NCBI RefSeq assembly: GCF_003751305.1
Contig: NZ_RJKV01000001.1
Location: forward strand, 1,469,586-1,533,585
Length of the DNA stretch: 64,000 nucleotides
Direction: 5' to 3'
From: Stenotrophomonas rhizophila
GTDB lineage: Bacteria; Pseudomonadota; Gammaproteobacteria; Xanthomonadales; Xanthomonadaceae
Shown here in pieces: positions 1 to 8,991 of this stretch. Under the pieces are notes generated by a model. It worked only from the letters and a program-made list of their open reading frames with translations. It had not been told where the DNA came from and ran no database searches. The position numbers and the translations under genes were made by a program. How positions within the stretch are numbered: position 1 is the first letter of the stretch; each line of letters starts with the position of its first letter.

Positions 1-1155
1 ATCTTCCGTTACACCACGCCGGAGTACGCCGACGGCAGCATCGAGATCGGCGTACAGGAGGCCGACGGTCGACGGGAGGTCTACTACGTCGACCCGGGCA
101 CCGCGCAGGTGCTCGGGCACCTGCCGGACAAGGGAACGTTCTCGGGCGTGGTGCGGCAGCTGCATAGCCTCGATCTGCTCGGTGATTACGCCAGTGCCCT
201 GATCGAGATCGCCGCCGGCTGGGCCATCCTTCTGGTAGCGACCGGCGTTTACCTGTGGTGGCCGCGCGGACAGACCGGTGGGATCACTACGGTTCGCGGG
301 CAGCCGCGACAGCGGCTGTTCTGGCGCGACCTGCATGCGGTGACCGGCGTCTGGGTGGGCGGTGTGCTCGTGTTCCTGGCCATGACCGGCATGCCGTGGT
401 CGGTGGTCTGGGGCAACCAGGTCAATGCCTGGGCGAACGGTCACGACTATGGTTACCCGGCCGGGGTGCGTGTGGACGTGCCGATGTCCGCGCATCGGCT
501 TGCCGACACCACCACGCCAGCGTGGTCGATGGAGCAGGCACAGCTGCCGGTCTCGGCGGTGCCGCATGTCCAGCACGCCGCTGCCGATGACGGGCATGCC
601 GCACATGGTGGCGGCCCACTCGGGGACCTGTCGCCGCAGCCCGGCGCGCTCGGCATCGACGCGGCCATGCGCCGGTTCAACGCACTCGGCCTAGCGCCGG
701 GTTACAGCATCGCGCTGCCGCGTGGGCCCATGGGTGTCTACACCGCCTCGGTCTATCCGGAGGATCTGTCGCGTCAGCGGGTGGTGCATCTGGATCAGTA
801 CAGCGGCCGGGTTCTGCTGGACATGGGCTACGCCGATTACGGTGCGCTCGGGCGAGGACTGGAATGGGGCATCAATGTCCATCTCGGCAACGAGTACGGC
901 ACGGTCAACCGTGTGGTGCTGATCGTCGCGTGCGCAGCGATCCTTCTGCTCTGCCTCAGCGGTGCTGTGATGTGGTGGAAGCGGCGCCCCATCGGTGGGA
1001 TCGGCGTGCCGCCACTGCCGAGGCATGGGCGAAGCGTGGCCGGTGTCTTCGTGCTGCTGTGCATCGGTGGCGTGGTGTTCCCGCTGGTGGGCCTGTCGCT
1101 GTTGGTCGTGGGTGTTCTGGACTACCTCGCCACCCGTGGCTGGCGCGCGACATGA
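1..1155 (+). CDS. PepSY-domain membrane protein, C-terminal part (5' end outside window)
   Basis: The frame is open from base 1, so the gene begins upstream of the window. The visible 384 residues contain a membrane helix followed by a WWPR motif typical of PepSY-associated TM proteins, a second soluble segment, then two further hydrophobic helices near the C-terminus, one ending in WWKRR. Proteins of this family are inner-membrane proteins often encoded beside TonB-dependent siderophore receptors and are proposed to help reductive iron release; that role is family knowledge and no receptor is visible here. A His-rich stretch (HVQHAAADDGHAAH) lies in the periplasmic loop. It ends 24 bases before the convergent GlxA-type gene. 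Confidence 0.85.
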   Translation: MFRYTTPEYADGSIEIGVQEADGRREVYYVDPGTAQVLGHLPDKGTFSGVVRQLHSLDLLGDYASALIEIAAGWAILLVATGVYLWWPRGQTGGITTVRGQPRQRLFWRDLHAVTGVWVGGVLVFLAMTGMPWSVVWGNQVNAWANGHDYGYPAGVRVDVPMSAHRLADTTTPAWSMEQAQLPVSAVPHVQHAAADDGHAAHGGGPLGDLSPQPGALGIDAAMRRFNALGLAPGYSIALPRGPMGVYTASVYPEDLSRQRVVHLDQYSGRVLLDMGYADYGALGRGLEWGINVHLGNEYGTVNRVVLIVACAAILLLCLSGAVMWWKRRPIGGIGVPPLPRHGRSVAGVFVLLCIGGVVFPLVGLSLLVVGVLDYLATRGWRAT

Positions 1156-1179
1156 ATCACGCGGTTGGCCGTGCCCAGC

Positions 1180-2163
1180 TCACTCCGTGAGCGCGAATGC
1201 GCGCCGCCACTCGCGCGGGCTGACCTGGAATGCCCGGTTGAAGCTCTGGCGGAACGATACCGCCGAGCGGAAGCCGGATTGCTCCGCCACTTGATCGATC
1301 GACAGCGAGGTGGATTCAAGCAGGTCCTTGGCCCTGCGCAGGCGCTCGGCATCCAGCCAGCCGCCGACCGTCATGCCGGTCGCCTTGAGGAAGCGACGGG
1401 TAAACGTCCGCCGGCTCATGGCCACCTTTTCGGCGAGTTCATCCAATGAATGGTCCCGCTGCAGGTCTTCGCGCATGTAGTCGAGCAACCGGCTCAACAG
1501 TGCATCCTGCGGCGATGCCGGCATCGGCTGGTCGATGTATTGGGACTGGCCGCCCTCGCGATGGGGAGGCAGCACCATGATGCGGGCGATTCTGTTGGCA
1601 TGGCGCGCGCCACAGAGTTTGCGAACCAGATACATGCAGCAGTCCAATGCCGCACCGGTGCCGGCCGACGTCACGATTCGGTCTTCGTCGACGTACAGGG
1701 CATTCATGTCCAGGCTGACGTCTGGGAAACGCCCGTGGAAATCGGCCTCGGCCAGCCAGTGCGTTGCGGCCACGTGCCCGTCCAGCAATCCTGCATAGGC
1801 CAGCGCATAGGCGCCATAGCAGAGACCGACGACATGCGCACCCCGGCGATGTGCTGCGATCAGCCGGTCGGTCAGGCCCGCGCTCGGGGCGAGGTGCAGA
1901 TCCGCCCACCCCGGGACGATCACTACATCTGCCTGGTCAAGCAGTTCCAGCCCCCCGTGGGGCGTTACACCCACCTGCCCGCCCGATAAGATGACGTCCG
2001 GGCGTTCTGCGGCGATGCGCAGGTGGAACAAGGTCTGACCCTCCGGCTGGATGTCGAAGATCATCAGCGGCACGGACAGATGGAACGCGCTGACGCCCTC
2101 GGGCGCCAGCACAACGACCTGCAGCGGCGTGGCCGCAGGGGGGTATGAACGGTCGCTGGCCAT
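1180..2163 (-). CDS. GlxA-family transcriptional regulator (DJ-1/PfpI plus AraC HTH)
   Basis: A 327-residue protein with an N-terminal DJ-1/PfpI-like amidotransferase fold (VVGLCYGAYALAYAG, with Cys at the nucleophile position) and a C-terminal AraC/XylS double helix-turn-helix (LDELAEKVAMSRRTFTRRF ... SIDQVAEQSGFRSAVSFRQSF). Members are soluble DNA-binding regulators whose DJ-1 part is thought to sense a small molecule. I chose the ATG at 2163; an in-frame GTG at 2205 would add 14 residues with no family character. It is divergent from the metallo-hydrolase gene (95-base gap), so it may control that gene and the isochorismatase-like gene behind it; this is inferred from position only. Confidence 0.88.
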   Translation of the reverse strand: MASDRSYPPAATPLQVVVLAPEGVSAFHLSVPLMIFDIQPEGQTLFHLRIAAERPDVILSGGQVGVTPHGGLELLDQADVVIVPGWADLHLAPSAGLTDRLIAAHRRGAHVVGLCYGAYALAYAGLLDGHVAATHWLAEADFHGRFPDVSLDMNALYVDEDRIVTSAGTGAALDCCMYLVRKLCGARHANRIARIMVLPPHREGGQSQYIDQPMPASPQDALLSRLLDYMREDLQRDHSLDELAEKVAMSRRTFTRRFLKATGMTVGGWLDAERLRRAKDLLESTSLSIDQVAEQSGFRSAVSFRQSFNRAFQVSPREWRRAFALTE

Positions 2164-2258
2164 GGCCCGATTCCATCGATGTTGGTCTCTCAGGCCAGTA
2201 TTCACAGGTTCGCGCGCGCGTCAATCTGGGCGTCATCCGCTCACCCTGAGAGAAACGC

Positions 2259-3128
2259 ATGAAACTCCTGTCCCTCGCACTTGCCACGGTGTTGGCCCTG
2301 GGTATCCAGGCCAGCGCACACGCCGCAAGCCCGGCATCCACGACCACCTCGATCCAGCAGATCCGCAATGCCACGGCCAAGATCACCTATGGCGACACCG
2401 TGCTGCTGGTGGACCCGATGCTGGCCGCCAAGGGTGCCTATCCAGGCTTCCCGGACACGTATCGCAGCGAGCTGCGCAACCCGACCGTCGAACTCCCCTT
2501 CGATGTGGGCCAGGTGCTCAAGGACGTGGATGCCGTCCTGCTGACCCACACCCACCTCGACCACTGGGACCCCGCCGCGGAGACGCTGATCCCGAGGCAG
2601 ACGCCGATGTTCGTCCAGCATGAAGCGGACGCGGCCCTGCTTCGCGGCAAGGGGTTCGCTGACGTCCGCATCCTGCCCGCGCACGTCACTTTCGACGGCG
2701 TGACGATTTCGCGCGTCGCCGCACAGCACGGTTCGGCGGCCATGTTCCAGGTGGAGCCGCTGGCGATGATGCTCGGCAGTGTGACCGGCTTCGTGTTCCA
2801 GAAGAGCGGTGAGCCCACCATCTACCTTGCTGGCGACACTGTGTGGACCGGTGACGTACGGGACGCGATCAAGCGGTATGCGCCGGATGTCATCGTGCTC
2901 AACACGGGCGATGCACGGGTCAAGGGCTTCGATACCGGCATCATCATGGGCGTGGAGGACACCTCGCGTGTCCATGCGTTGGCGCCGTCGGCGAAGATCG
3001 TCGCCGTCCACATGGATGCGGTGAATCACATGACCGTCTCCCGTGCGGACCTGCGCCGCTACGTCCGTGAGAACGCACTCCAGGACAGCGTGCTGATTCC
3101 TGAAGATGGCGAAACCCTGAACTTCTGA
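2259..3128 (+). CDS. Periplasmic metallo-beta-lactamase-fold hydrolase (UlaG-like)
   Basis: 289 residues. An N-terminal signal peptide (MKLLSLALATVLALGIQASAHA) is followed by an MBL-fold domain with the HTHLDH metal motif at about residues 97-102, a later GDTVWTGD metal-bridging Asp motif and a final His in HMDAVNHM. The arrangement resembles the L-ascorbate-6-phosphate lactonase-like branch of the fold, but the substrate cannot be read from sequence. The gene is 11 bases upstream of the isochorismatase-like gene, so the two probably form one transcript. Start preceded by GAGAG. Confidence 0.85.
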   Translation: MKLLSLALATVLALGIQASAHAASPASTTTSIQQIRNATAKITYGDTVLLVDPMLAAKGAYPGFPDTYRSELRNPTVELPFDVGQVLKDVDAVLLTHTHLDHWDPAAETLIPRQTPMFVQHEADAALLRGKGFADVRILPAHVTFDGVTISRVAAQHGSAAMFQVEPLAMMLGSVTGFVFQKSGEPTIYLAGDTVWTGDVRDAIKRYAPDVIVLNTGDARVKGFDTGIIMGVEDTSRVHALAPSAKIVAVHMDAVNHMTVSRADLRRYVRENALQDSVLIPEDGETLNF

Positions 3129-3139
3129 AGGAGCACACC

Positions 3140-3628
3140 ATGAAAACTGCACTGATCGTGGTCGACATCCAGAACGACTACTTCGCGGGCGGCCGCTTCC
3201 CGCTGGAAAAGAGCGAACAGGCCTTGGCTGCAGCGTTGCACGCGATCGCGCAGGCCAGGCAGGCCGGTGAGCTGGTCGTGGGCATCCAGCACATCGCACC
3301 GAGCGATGGTCCGTTCATGGCCGCAGGAACCCAGGGCGCGGAACTGCATCCGGCCATTGCCGAGGCGCTGGAGGGCTGTCCAGTGATCGAGAAGCATCAG
3401 GCCGACAGCTTCCTCGGCACTGCGCTGGGCGAAACACTCGCCGCCCGGAACGTCTCGGCCATTCGACTGGTCGGGATGATGACCCAGCACTGCATCACGC
3501 ATACGGCACTGTCGCCGGAGGCGGCGGGCGTTGACGTCACGATCATTGGTGCGGGCTGCGCTGCGCCGACCGCGATGATCAGTGGCATCGCGCTCTCCGG
3601 ATTGGCCGGGCGCTGCAAGGTGGTGTGA
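3140..3628 (+). CDS. Isochorismatase-like cysteine hydrolase
   Basis: 162 residues with the catalytic triad expected for the isochorismatase/nicotinamidase superfamily: Asp9 (VVDIQNDY), Lys85 (VIEKHQADSF) and Cys118 (GMMTQHCITHTAL). No signal peptide, so cytoplasmic. Family members hydrolyse amides, imides or vinyl ethers; the substrate here is unknown. At 162 residues it is slightly shorter than usual (about 180-200) but all active-site blocks are present. A GGAG precedes the ATG. It probably shares a transcript with the metallo-hydrolase upstream. Confidence 0.88.
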   Translation: MKTALIVVDIQNDYFAGGRFPLEKSEQALAAALHAIAQARQAGELVVGIQHIAPSDGPFMAAGTQGAELHPAIAEALEGCPVIEKHQADSFLGTALGETLAARNVSAIRLVGMMTQHCITHTALSPEAAGVDVTIIGAGCAAPTAMISGIALSGLAGRCKVV

Positions 3629-3698
3629 CCCGCAGGAGCTGCCCGCGTGAAGACTCGTGCTTCACGCGGCGCACACTACCCTCTTGCCGTCACACCCC

Positions 3699-5120
3699 AT
3701 GGAGCTGCCCCTCGTGAGCCGGCATTGGCCGCCAACGCGCGCGTTAAAAGGACTTACCTGTTTTTCCCTGATTCTATTGAGTGGCGCGGCCATCGCCCAG
3801 CCCGCACCGGACGGCGCCGCGGTCCCCGCCTTGGATTGGCAGCAGTCCCAGCAGCGGCTGGAGCAGGTGTCCGATGCCCTGGCCGCGGCGGATGCGTCGG
3901 TGCGCAACAAGCAGGACCTGCAGGACGCCACGCGTCTGCTGCGTCTTCCAGAGATCACCGGTGAAGTGCGCCGGCTGCAGTTCCAGAAGACCCTCACCCT
4001 GCCCCTGGGCTCCTTGACGCCGGTCGCTGAGGCGTTCGGCATCGACTCGCCGTTGCAGTTCACCGAGCGCGATTGGCGCACCCGCCCGGTGGTCACGGCG
4101 GTGTTGCCGCTGTACACCGGTGGCTTGATCCCGGCGGCCCAACAGGCCGCAGCAGGCGCGACCGACCAGGCCAGCGCCGAGCGCGAGTCGCAGCGTCAGT
4201 CGCTGAGCGTGCAGCTGGTCCAGGCCTACTTCGGCCAGCGTCTCGCCGAGCAGGCCGTGGACGTGCGCCGCGAGGTGCGCGATGGGCTGCAGCAACACCT
4301 CGACGATGCCCTGAAACTGGAACGCGAAGGCTTTGCCACCCGCGCCCAGCGCCTGCAGGCCAACGTCGCCCGCGACAAGGCCGAGCGCGAGTACCAGAAA
4401 TCCCTGAATGCTCTGCAGACGCTGAAAGCCGCATTGGCCACCCTGCTCCGCAGCGGTGGCGACGTCCGCCCGCTGTCACCCTTGTTTGTGCATCGCGCGC
4501 CGATCGGTGCCCTGCCCACCTTCGAACGCGATGCACAGGCCCGGCAGCCCCAGATTGCCCGGCTCCGCGCCCTGGTGGCCCAGGCCGAGCAAGGCGTGCG
4601 CGTGCAGCAGGCCAAGCTGAAACCCACCGTGTTCCTGTTCGGCCAGTACGATTTCCGCCGTCGCGACGAAATGTTGACCGACCCGGACTGGGCGTTCGGC
4701 ATCGGCCTGAAGTACACCTTCCTGTCGCCCACCTCGCGCCCCGCCCAGATCAGCGCCGCCCGCGCGCAGCAGGATCAGGCCGAAGCCGGCCTGCGTGAAG
4801 CCGAGAACCAGGTGACGCTGGGCGTGCGCAAGGCCTGGTACGAACTGGATACCGCCCGCCAACAATTCCTGCTGCTGGACAGCAGCATCGAACAGAACCG
4901 CGAAAACCTGCGCCTGCAGGAGCTGGCCTTCCGCGAAGGCCAGGCCACCTCGCTGGATGTCATCGATGCACGCCTGGGGCTGGGCGGCGCGCAGGTCGAA
5001 CGCGCGCAGGCCGCGTATCAATACGACGTGGCGCTGGCACAACTGCTGGAGATCAGTGGACAGATGGACCGATATGAAGAGTTCCGCCGCCGCGGCGACG
5101 AGGTGATCGCGCATGAATGA
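3699..5120 (+). CDS. TolC-family outer membrane efflux protein
   Basis: About 473 residues. After a signal peptide (LTCFSLILLSGAAIAQ) come two long heptad-rich helical blocks typical of OEP/TolC channels (e.g. QSLSVQLVQAYFGQRLAEQ and EAENQVTLGVRKAWYELDTARQQ). It should form the outer-membrane duct of the export system encoded by the next three genes. The start is uncertain: ATG 3699 is chosen, with alternatives GTG 3657 and GTG 3714; none has a strong ribosome-binding site. The stop overlaps the start of the HlyD gene by 8 bases, indicating a translationally linked operon. Confidence 0.9.
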   Translation: MELPLVSRHWPPTRALKGLTCFSLILLSGAAIAQPAPDGAAVPALDWQQSQQRLEQVSDALAAADASVRNKQDLQDATRLLRLPEITGEVRRLQFQKTLTLPLGSLTPVAEAFGIDSPLQFTERDWRTRPVVTAVLPLYTGGLIPAAQQAAAGATDQASAERESQRQSLSVQLVQAYFGQRLAEQAVDVRREVRDGLQQHLDDALKLEREGFATRAQRLQANVARDKAEREYQKSLNALQTLKAALATLLRSGGDVRPLSPLFVHRAPIGALPTFERDAQARQPQIARLRALVAQAEQGVRVQQAKLKPTVFLFGQYDFRRRDEMLTDPDWAFGIGLKYTFLSPTSRPAQISAARAQQDQAEAGLREAENQVTLGVRKAWYELDTARQQFLLLDSSIEQNRENLRLQELAFREGQATSLDVIDARLGLGGAQVERAQAAYQYDVALAQLLEISGQMDRYEEFRRRGDEVIAHE

Positions 5121-6129
5121 CACACTGCAGGCACCGGCCGACGCGCCGCCGCCGAAAAAACGCAAGGTCGGCATCCTCATCGGGCTGGTGCTGGCGATCG
5201 TGGTGGTGGTCGGGCTGTGGCTGGCCTGGCGCACCCCGGCCGAACAGCTGCAGGGCATGGCCGACGCCGACACCATCAACGTGGCCGCGAAGATCACCGC
5301 GCGGCTGGCCGAGCTGAAGGTGCGCGAGGGCGACCGGGTCACCGCCGGCCAGGTGCTGTTCGTGCTGGACAGTCCCGAAGTGGCGGCCAAGGAGCAGCAG
5401 GCCCAAGGCGCGCTCGAGGCAGCGCGGGCGGTGGCCGACAAGGCCGACGAAGGGGCACGCAGCGAGGACATCCGTGCCGCGCAGGCCAATTGGAAACGCG
5501 CCGAGGCGGGCGCCACCCTGGCCGATGCCACGTATCAGCGCGTGCAGAACCTGTTCAACGAAGGCGTGATGACGCGGCAGAAACGTGACGAAGCCTTGGC
5601 CCAGGCGCGCAGTTCGCGCGAGCTCTCCAACGCCGCGCGGGCGCAGTACGACCAGGCGCTGGCCGGCGCGCGCGATCAGGACAAGCGCGCCGCGCAGGGC
5701 CAGGTCCGCCAGGCGCAGGGTGCCGTGGCCGAGGTGGATGCGGCCCGCGACGAGATCAACGGCCGCGCGCCCATGGCTGGCGAGATCAACAAACGCATGT
5801 CGGATATCGGCGAGCTGGTGCCGGCCGGCTACCCGGTCTTCACTCTGGTCGACATCGACCACATGTGGGTGTCGGTGAACCTGCGCGAATCGCAGATGCG
5901 GGGCCTGAAGGTCGGTACCCGCCTGCGCGGCAACGTGCCCGCACTGGATCGTGACGCCGAATTCGAGGTGTATTTCATCAATCCCGCCGGTGACTACGCC
6001 ACGTGGCGTGCCACCCGACAATCCTCCGGCTATGACGTGCGCAGCTTCGAGATCCGGCTGCGCCCGGTCGCCCCGGTCGAAGGCTTCCGGCCCGGGATGA
6101 GCGTGTTGTTCGGGTGGCCGCAGGGATGA
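5113..6129 (+). CDS. HlyD-family membrane fusion protein
   Basis: 338 residues: a short cytoplasmic N-terminus, one membrane helix (VGILIGLVLAIVVVVGLWLAW), a biotinyl-lipoyl-like hairpin split by an Ala-rich coiled coil, and a beta-barrel adaptor segment (MWVSVNLRESQM). It should bridge an inner-membrane transporter to the TolC protein. It overlaps both neighbours (8 bases with tolC-like gene; ATGA with the first permease). Similar to the YhiI/YbhG group that works with ABC-2 exporters. Confidence 0.9.
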   Translation: MNDTLQAPADAPPPKKRKVGILIGLVLAIVVVVGLWLAWRTPAEQLQGMADADTINVAAKITARLAELKVREGDRVTAGQVLFVLDSPEVAAKEQQAQGALEAARAVADKADEGARSEDIRAAQANWKRAEAGATLADATYQRVQNLFNEGVMTRQKRDEALAQARSSRELSNAARAQYDQALAGARDQDKRAAQGQVRQAQGAVAEVDAARDEINGRAPMAGEINKRMSDIGELVPAGYPVFTLVDIDHMWVSVNLRESQMRGLKVGTRLRGNVPALDRDAEFEVYFINPAGDYATWRATRQSSGYDVRSFEIRLRPVAPVEGFRPGMSVLFGWPQG

Positions 6130-7313
6130 GCCGGCCGGTGTGGGCGAGCGCTGCGGCCTCGTTCCAGCGCGAGCTTCAGCACCTGCGCCGCGATCGTGCC
6201 GATCTGCTGCTGATCACGCTGCTGCCCGCCGTGATGCTGGGGCTGATGGCATGGTTGTTTGCCGCCTCGGTGATGCGCGATATCCCCATCGCCATGGTCG
6301 ACCTGGACCGCAGTGCCGAAAGCCGGCAGCTGGCCCGCATGCTCGATGCCAGCCCCGGCGTGAGCGTGGCCAGCCAGCCGTCCAGCCTAGCCGAGGCGCA
6401 ATCGCAGCTTCGCCGGTTGGACGTCTTTGCGGTCGTACTGGTGCCTCGCGATGCCACCCGGCAGGCACTGCGCGGCGAACAGGGCACGGTGTTCGCGTAC
6501 TACAACGCCACCTACCTCACCACCGGCCAATCCGCGGTGCGCGATATCGTCGAGGCGGTCAGCGCCTGGAACGCGCGCCTGCTGGGCGAGCGCATCGGCA
6601 AGCAGGTGGGCCCGACCAAGCTGCGCGCGCCGCCGATCGCCGTGCAGTCGGACATTCTGCACAACCCCGCGCGCAGCTATGAGTTGTTCCTGTTGCCCTT
6701 GCTGTTCCCGGCGATCCTCTCCCTGGGGCTGGCACTGGCGGTTGCAGCCAGCCTGGGCCGTGAGGTCCGCGATGGGCACCTGCGCGACTGGCTGGGCGAC
6801 ACCCCGTGGTCGGCAATCACCGGCAAAGTCGTGCCGTACGTCCTGCTGTTCTCGATCTACGGTGCGCTCGGGGTGCTTTACCTTGCCCTGCTGCGTGGCG
6901 ATGGCATCGCCGGCAGTGCCCTGCTGCTGATGCTGGGGCAACCGGTGTTCTACCTGGCCTGCGCGGCGGTGGCCCTGCTGTTTGTCGGGCTCACCCGGGA
7001 CATGGGCACGTCACTCTCGGCGATCGGCCTGAGCATCGGCACCGCGCTGGCGTTTTCCGGCGCCACCTTCCCGGTGGTCGATGCGCCGCTGTTCACCCGT
7101 GTCTGGAATCTCCTGCTGCCGCTGACCGCCTACGTGAAGCTGCAGACCCAGCAGCAGTTCGTGGGCGCGCCGTGGGGTGTCTCACTCTGGCCACTGGGGA
7201 CGCTGCTGCTGATGGTGCTGGTGGCCGGTGGCATCGGTGGCTGGCGGTTGATCGCTGCCGCGCGCAGCGCCGATCCGGTGCTGCCGGGTGCACCGCGCGA
7301 GACCCGCGCATGA
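6126..7313 (+). CDS. ABC-2 type transporter permease (first of a pair)
   Basis: 395 residues. Layout of the ABC2_membrane_3 (YhhJ/YbhS/YbhR) family: one N-terminal membrane helix (LLLITLLPAVMLGLMAWLF), a ~170-residue periplasmic domain beginning DIPIAMVDLDRSAESR, then five or six C-terminal helices. It contains no Walker A or B motif. I chose ATG 6126 because it makes an ATGA overlap with hlyD; GTG 6114 is also in frame. Its 3' end overlaps the second permease by 4 bases. Such permeases normally work with an ATPase, which is not encoded next to it. Confidence 0.88.
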   Translation: MSRPVWASAAASFQRELQHLRRDRADLLLITLLPAVMLGLMAWLFAASVMRDIPIAMVDLDRSAESRQLARMLDASPGVSVASQPSSLAEAQSQLRRLDVFAVVLVPRDATRQALRGEQGTVFAYYNATYLTTGQSAVRDIVEAVSAWNARLLGERIGKQVGPTKLRAPPIAVQSDILHNPARSYELFLLPLLFPAILSLGLALAVAASLGREVRDGHLRDWLGDTPWSAITGKVVPYVLLFSIYGALGVLYLALLRGDGIAGSALLLMLGQPVFYLACAAVALLFVGLTRDMGTSLSAIGLSIGTALAFSGATFPVVDAPLFTRVWNLLLPLTAYVKLQTQQQFVGAPWGVSLWPLGTLLLMVLVAGGIGGWRLIAAARSADPVLPGAPRETRA

Positions 7314-8422
7314 ACCGCTTCGTCGACAGCCTGCGCCTGACCCTGCGCACCGTACTCACCGATCGGTATGCGGTCGTGCTGATGGTCGGCGCGGTGGTGC
7401 TGTACTCGTTCTTCTACCCGGCGGCCTACCGCCATCAGGTGGCCAGCAATCTGCCCATCGTGGTGGTCGACCACGACCAGAGTGCGACCAGCCGTGAACT
7501 GCTGCGCCGGGTGGACGCGCTGCACACGGTACGCATTGTTGATCAGCCGGCCAGCATCGACCAGGCACGCCATGTGCTGGAAACCGGCAAGGCCGAAGGC
7601 ATTCTGCTGATCCCGGCCAACCTTGAACGCGACATTCTGCGCGGCAGCCACGGCTACCTGGTGTTGATGGGCAACGGTGCCTACCTCGGCCGCGCCAGTT
7701 GGGTGCTCGGCGGCGTGGCCGAGGCACTGACCGCGTTCGCGCGCGAGGCGGCCGTGTCCCAGGCGGCGTTCATGGGGGCACCGCAGGCACCGCCGATCAC
7801 GTTGGTGCAGCGCCCGCTGTTCAATACGCAGGAAGGTTACGGCAGCGCCATCGTGCCCGGCGTGGCGGAGCTGATCGTGCATCAGACGCTGCTGATGGGC
7901 ATCGGCGTACTGCTCGGCGCGCGACGCTTGGCGTTGGGCCGGCGCCTGCGCTTTGACATGCCTACACTGGCCGGCATGGCGGTGGGCTTCGGTGCCATCG
8001 GCCTGCTCGGGCTGCTGTATTACGCCGGTTTCACCGCGTGGGTGCAGGACTACCCGCGCGGTGGCAATCCGCTCGGACAGTTGCTGGGCGGCACGTTGTT
8101 CATCGCCGCCACGGTGGCGTTCGGGCTGTTCATTGGCAGCTTTTTCGCGACCCGCGAACGTGCCTTCCAGGTGGTCGTCGCCTGCTCCATCCCGCTGTTC
8201 TTCCTGGCCAACCTGTCCTGGCCGGCGGTCACCTCCCCGCCCGTGCTGGTGGCCCTGGCCCACCTGCTGCCGACCACGCCCGGCATCAACCTGATGGTGC
8301 GGTTGAATCAGATGGATGCCAGCCTGGGTGAAGTCAGCCACGAGCTCTGGACCCTGCTCGCGCTGCTGGCGCTTTACGGTGGTCTGGCGATATGGCGGCT
8401 GGGCGCACGCAGGCCGAACTGA
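7310..8422 (+). CDS. ABC-2 type transporter permease (second of a pair)
   Basis: 370 residues, same architecture as the preceding gene: N-terminal helix (YAVVLMVGAVVLYSFFYPAAY), periplasmic domain starting LPIVVVDHDQSATSRELLR, then five or six helices. Starts inside an ATGA overlap with the first permease; the frame is open far upstream but that region is the other permease gene. Together the two permeases probably form a heterodimeric export channel with HlyD and TolC. No nucleotide-binding domain is fused to it and none follows. Confidence 0.88.
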   Translation: MNRFVDSLRLTLRTVLTDRYAVVLMVGAVVLYSFFYPAAYRHQVASNLPIVVVDHDQSATSRELLRRVDALHTVRIVDQPASIDQARHVLETGKAEGILLIPANLERDILRGSHGYLVLMGNGAYLGRASWVLGGVAEALTAFAREAAVSQAAFMGAPQAPPITLVQRPLFNTQEGYGSAIVPGVAELIVHQTLLMGIGVLLGARRLALGRRLRFDMPTLAGMAVGFGAIGLLGLLYYAGFTAWVQDYPRGGNPLGQLLGGTLFIAATVAFGLFIGSFFATRERAFQVVVACSIPLFFLANLSWPAVTSPPVLVALAHLLPTTPGINLMVRLNQMDASLGEVSHELWTLLALLALYGGLAIWRLGARRPN

Positions 8423-8451
8423 CCTTGAGCCTCGCTGGTGGCCCAGCGCTG

Positions 8452-8808
8452 CTAGATGAGCACCTGCCGGGTGCTGCGAAGAAACTGATGGATCTCCTTC
8501 TCCACCGATTCATCCAGCATGTAGACCGGCCGCTGGCCGTTGGGGCAGCGCAGGCTGGGGGTCGTCCCGAACATGCGGCAGATCAAGGGGCGTTCTTCGT
8601 ACACCTCACAGCCCTGCTTGCCGAGATAGGGACAGCTCAGGTCCGCCAGCGCGGCAGCGTGCTCGGCATCGCTCTTGACCGGCAGCCGCGCCACTTCCTC
8701 ACTTGAGGCGGTGACCGGGCCACAACAGTCCGTACACCCCACGATGCAGCGGAAGGTCGGGATCTGCTCGCGCAGCCGCTGGATCGCGTCGCGGGTGGTG
8801 TATGGCAT
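8452..8808 (-). CDS. YkgJ-family cysteine-cluster protein
   Basis: 118 residues with the family's conserved cysteines: FRCIVGCTDCCGPV near residues 20-30, then CPYLGKQGCEVYEERPLICRMF. Members are presumed to bind zinc or an iron-sulfur cluster; the molecular role is not established. I start it at ATG 8808; an ATG at 8844 would add an Arg-rich tail. It is convergent with the export operon and stands alone. Confidence 0.82.
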   Translation of the reverse strand: MPYTTRDAIQRLREQIPTFRCIVGCTDCCGPVTASSEEVARLPVKSDAEHAAALADLSCPYLGKQGCEVYEERPLICRMFGTTPSLRCPNGQRPVYMLDESVEKEIHQFLRSTRQVLI

Positions 8809-8991
8809 TGCGATGGCCCTGGAACGGCGTCGGCGGTGTGCCATTTTAACGCGTTGGCGCAGTGTTCACGCCGACAGGGTCGGTGGGCCGGCTTGCGGCC
8901 ACCTGAACGCCGCGGGCGCGCCGCTTGAATCTGTGGCGGACAGACGCATTGAACCAGAGCGCCCGCGGTTGGGCGCTCTCAGGAGAAATGC

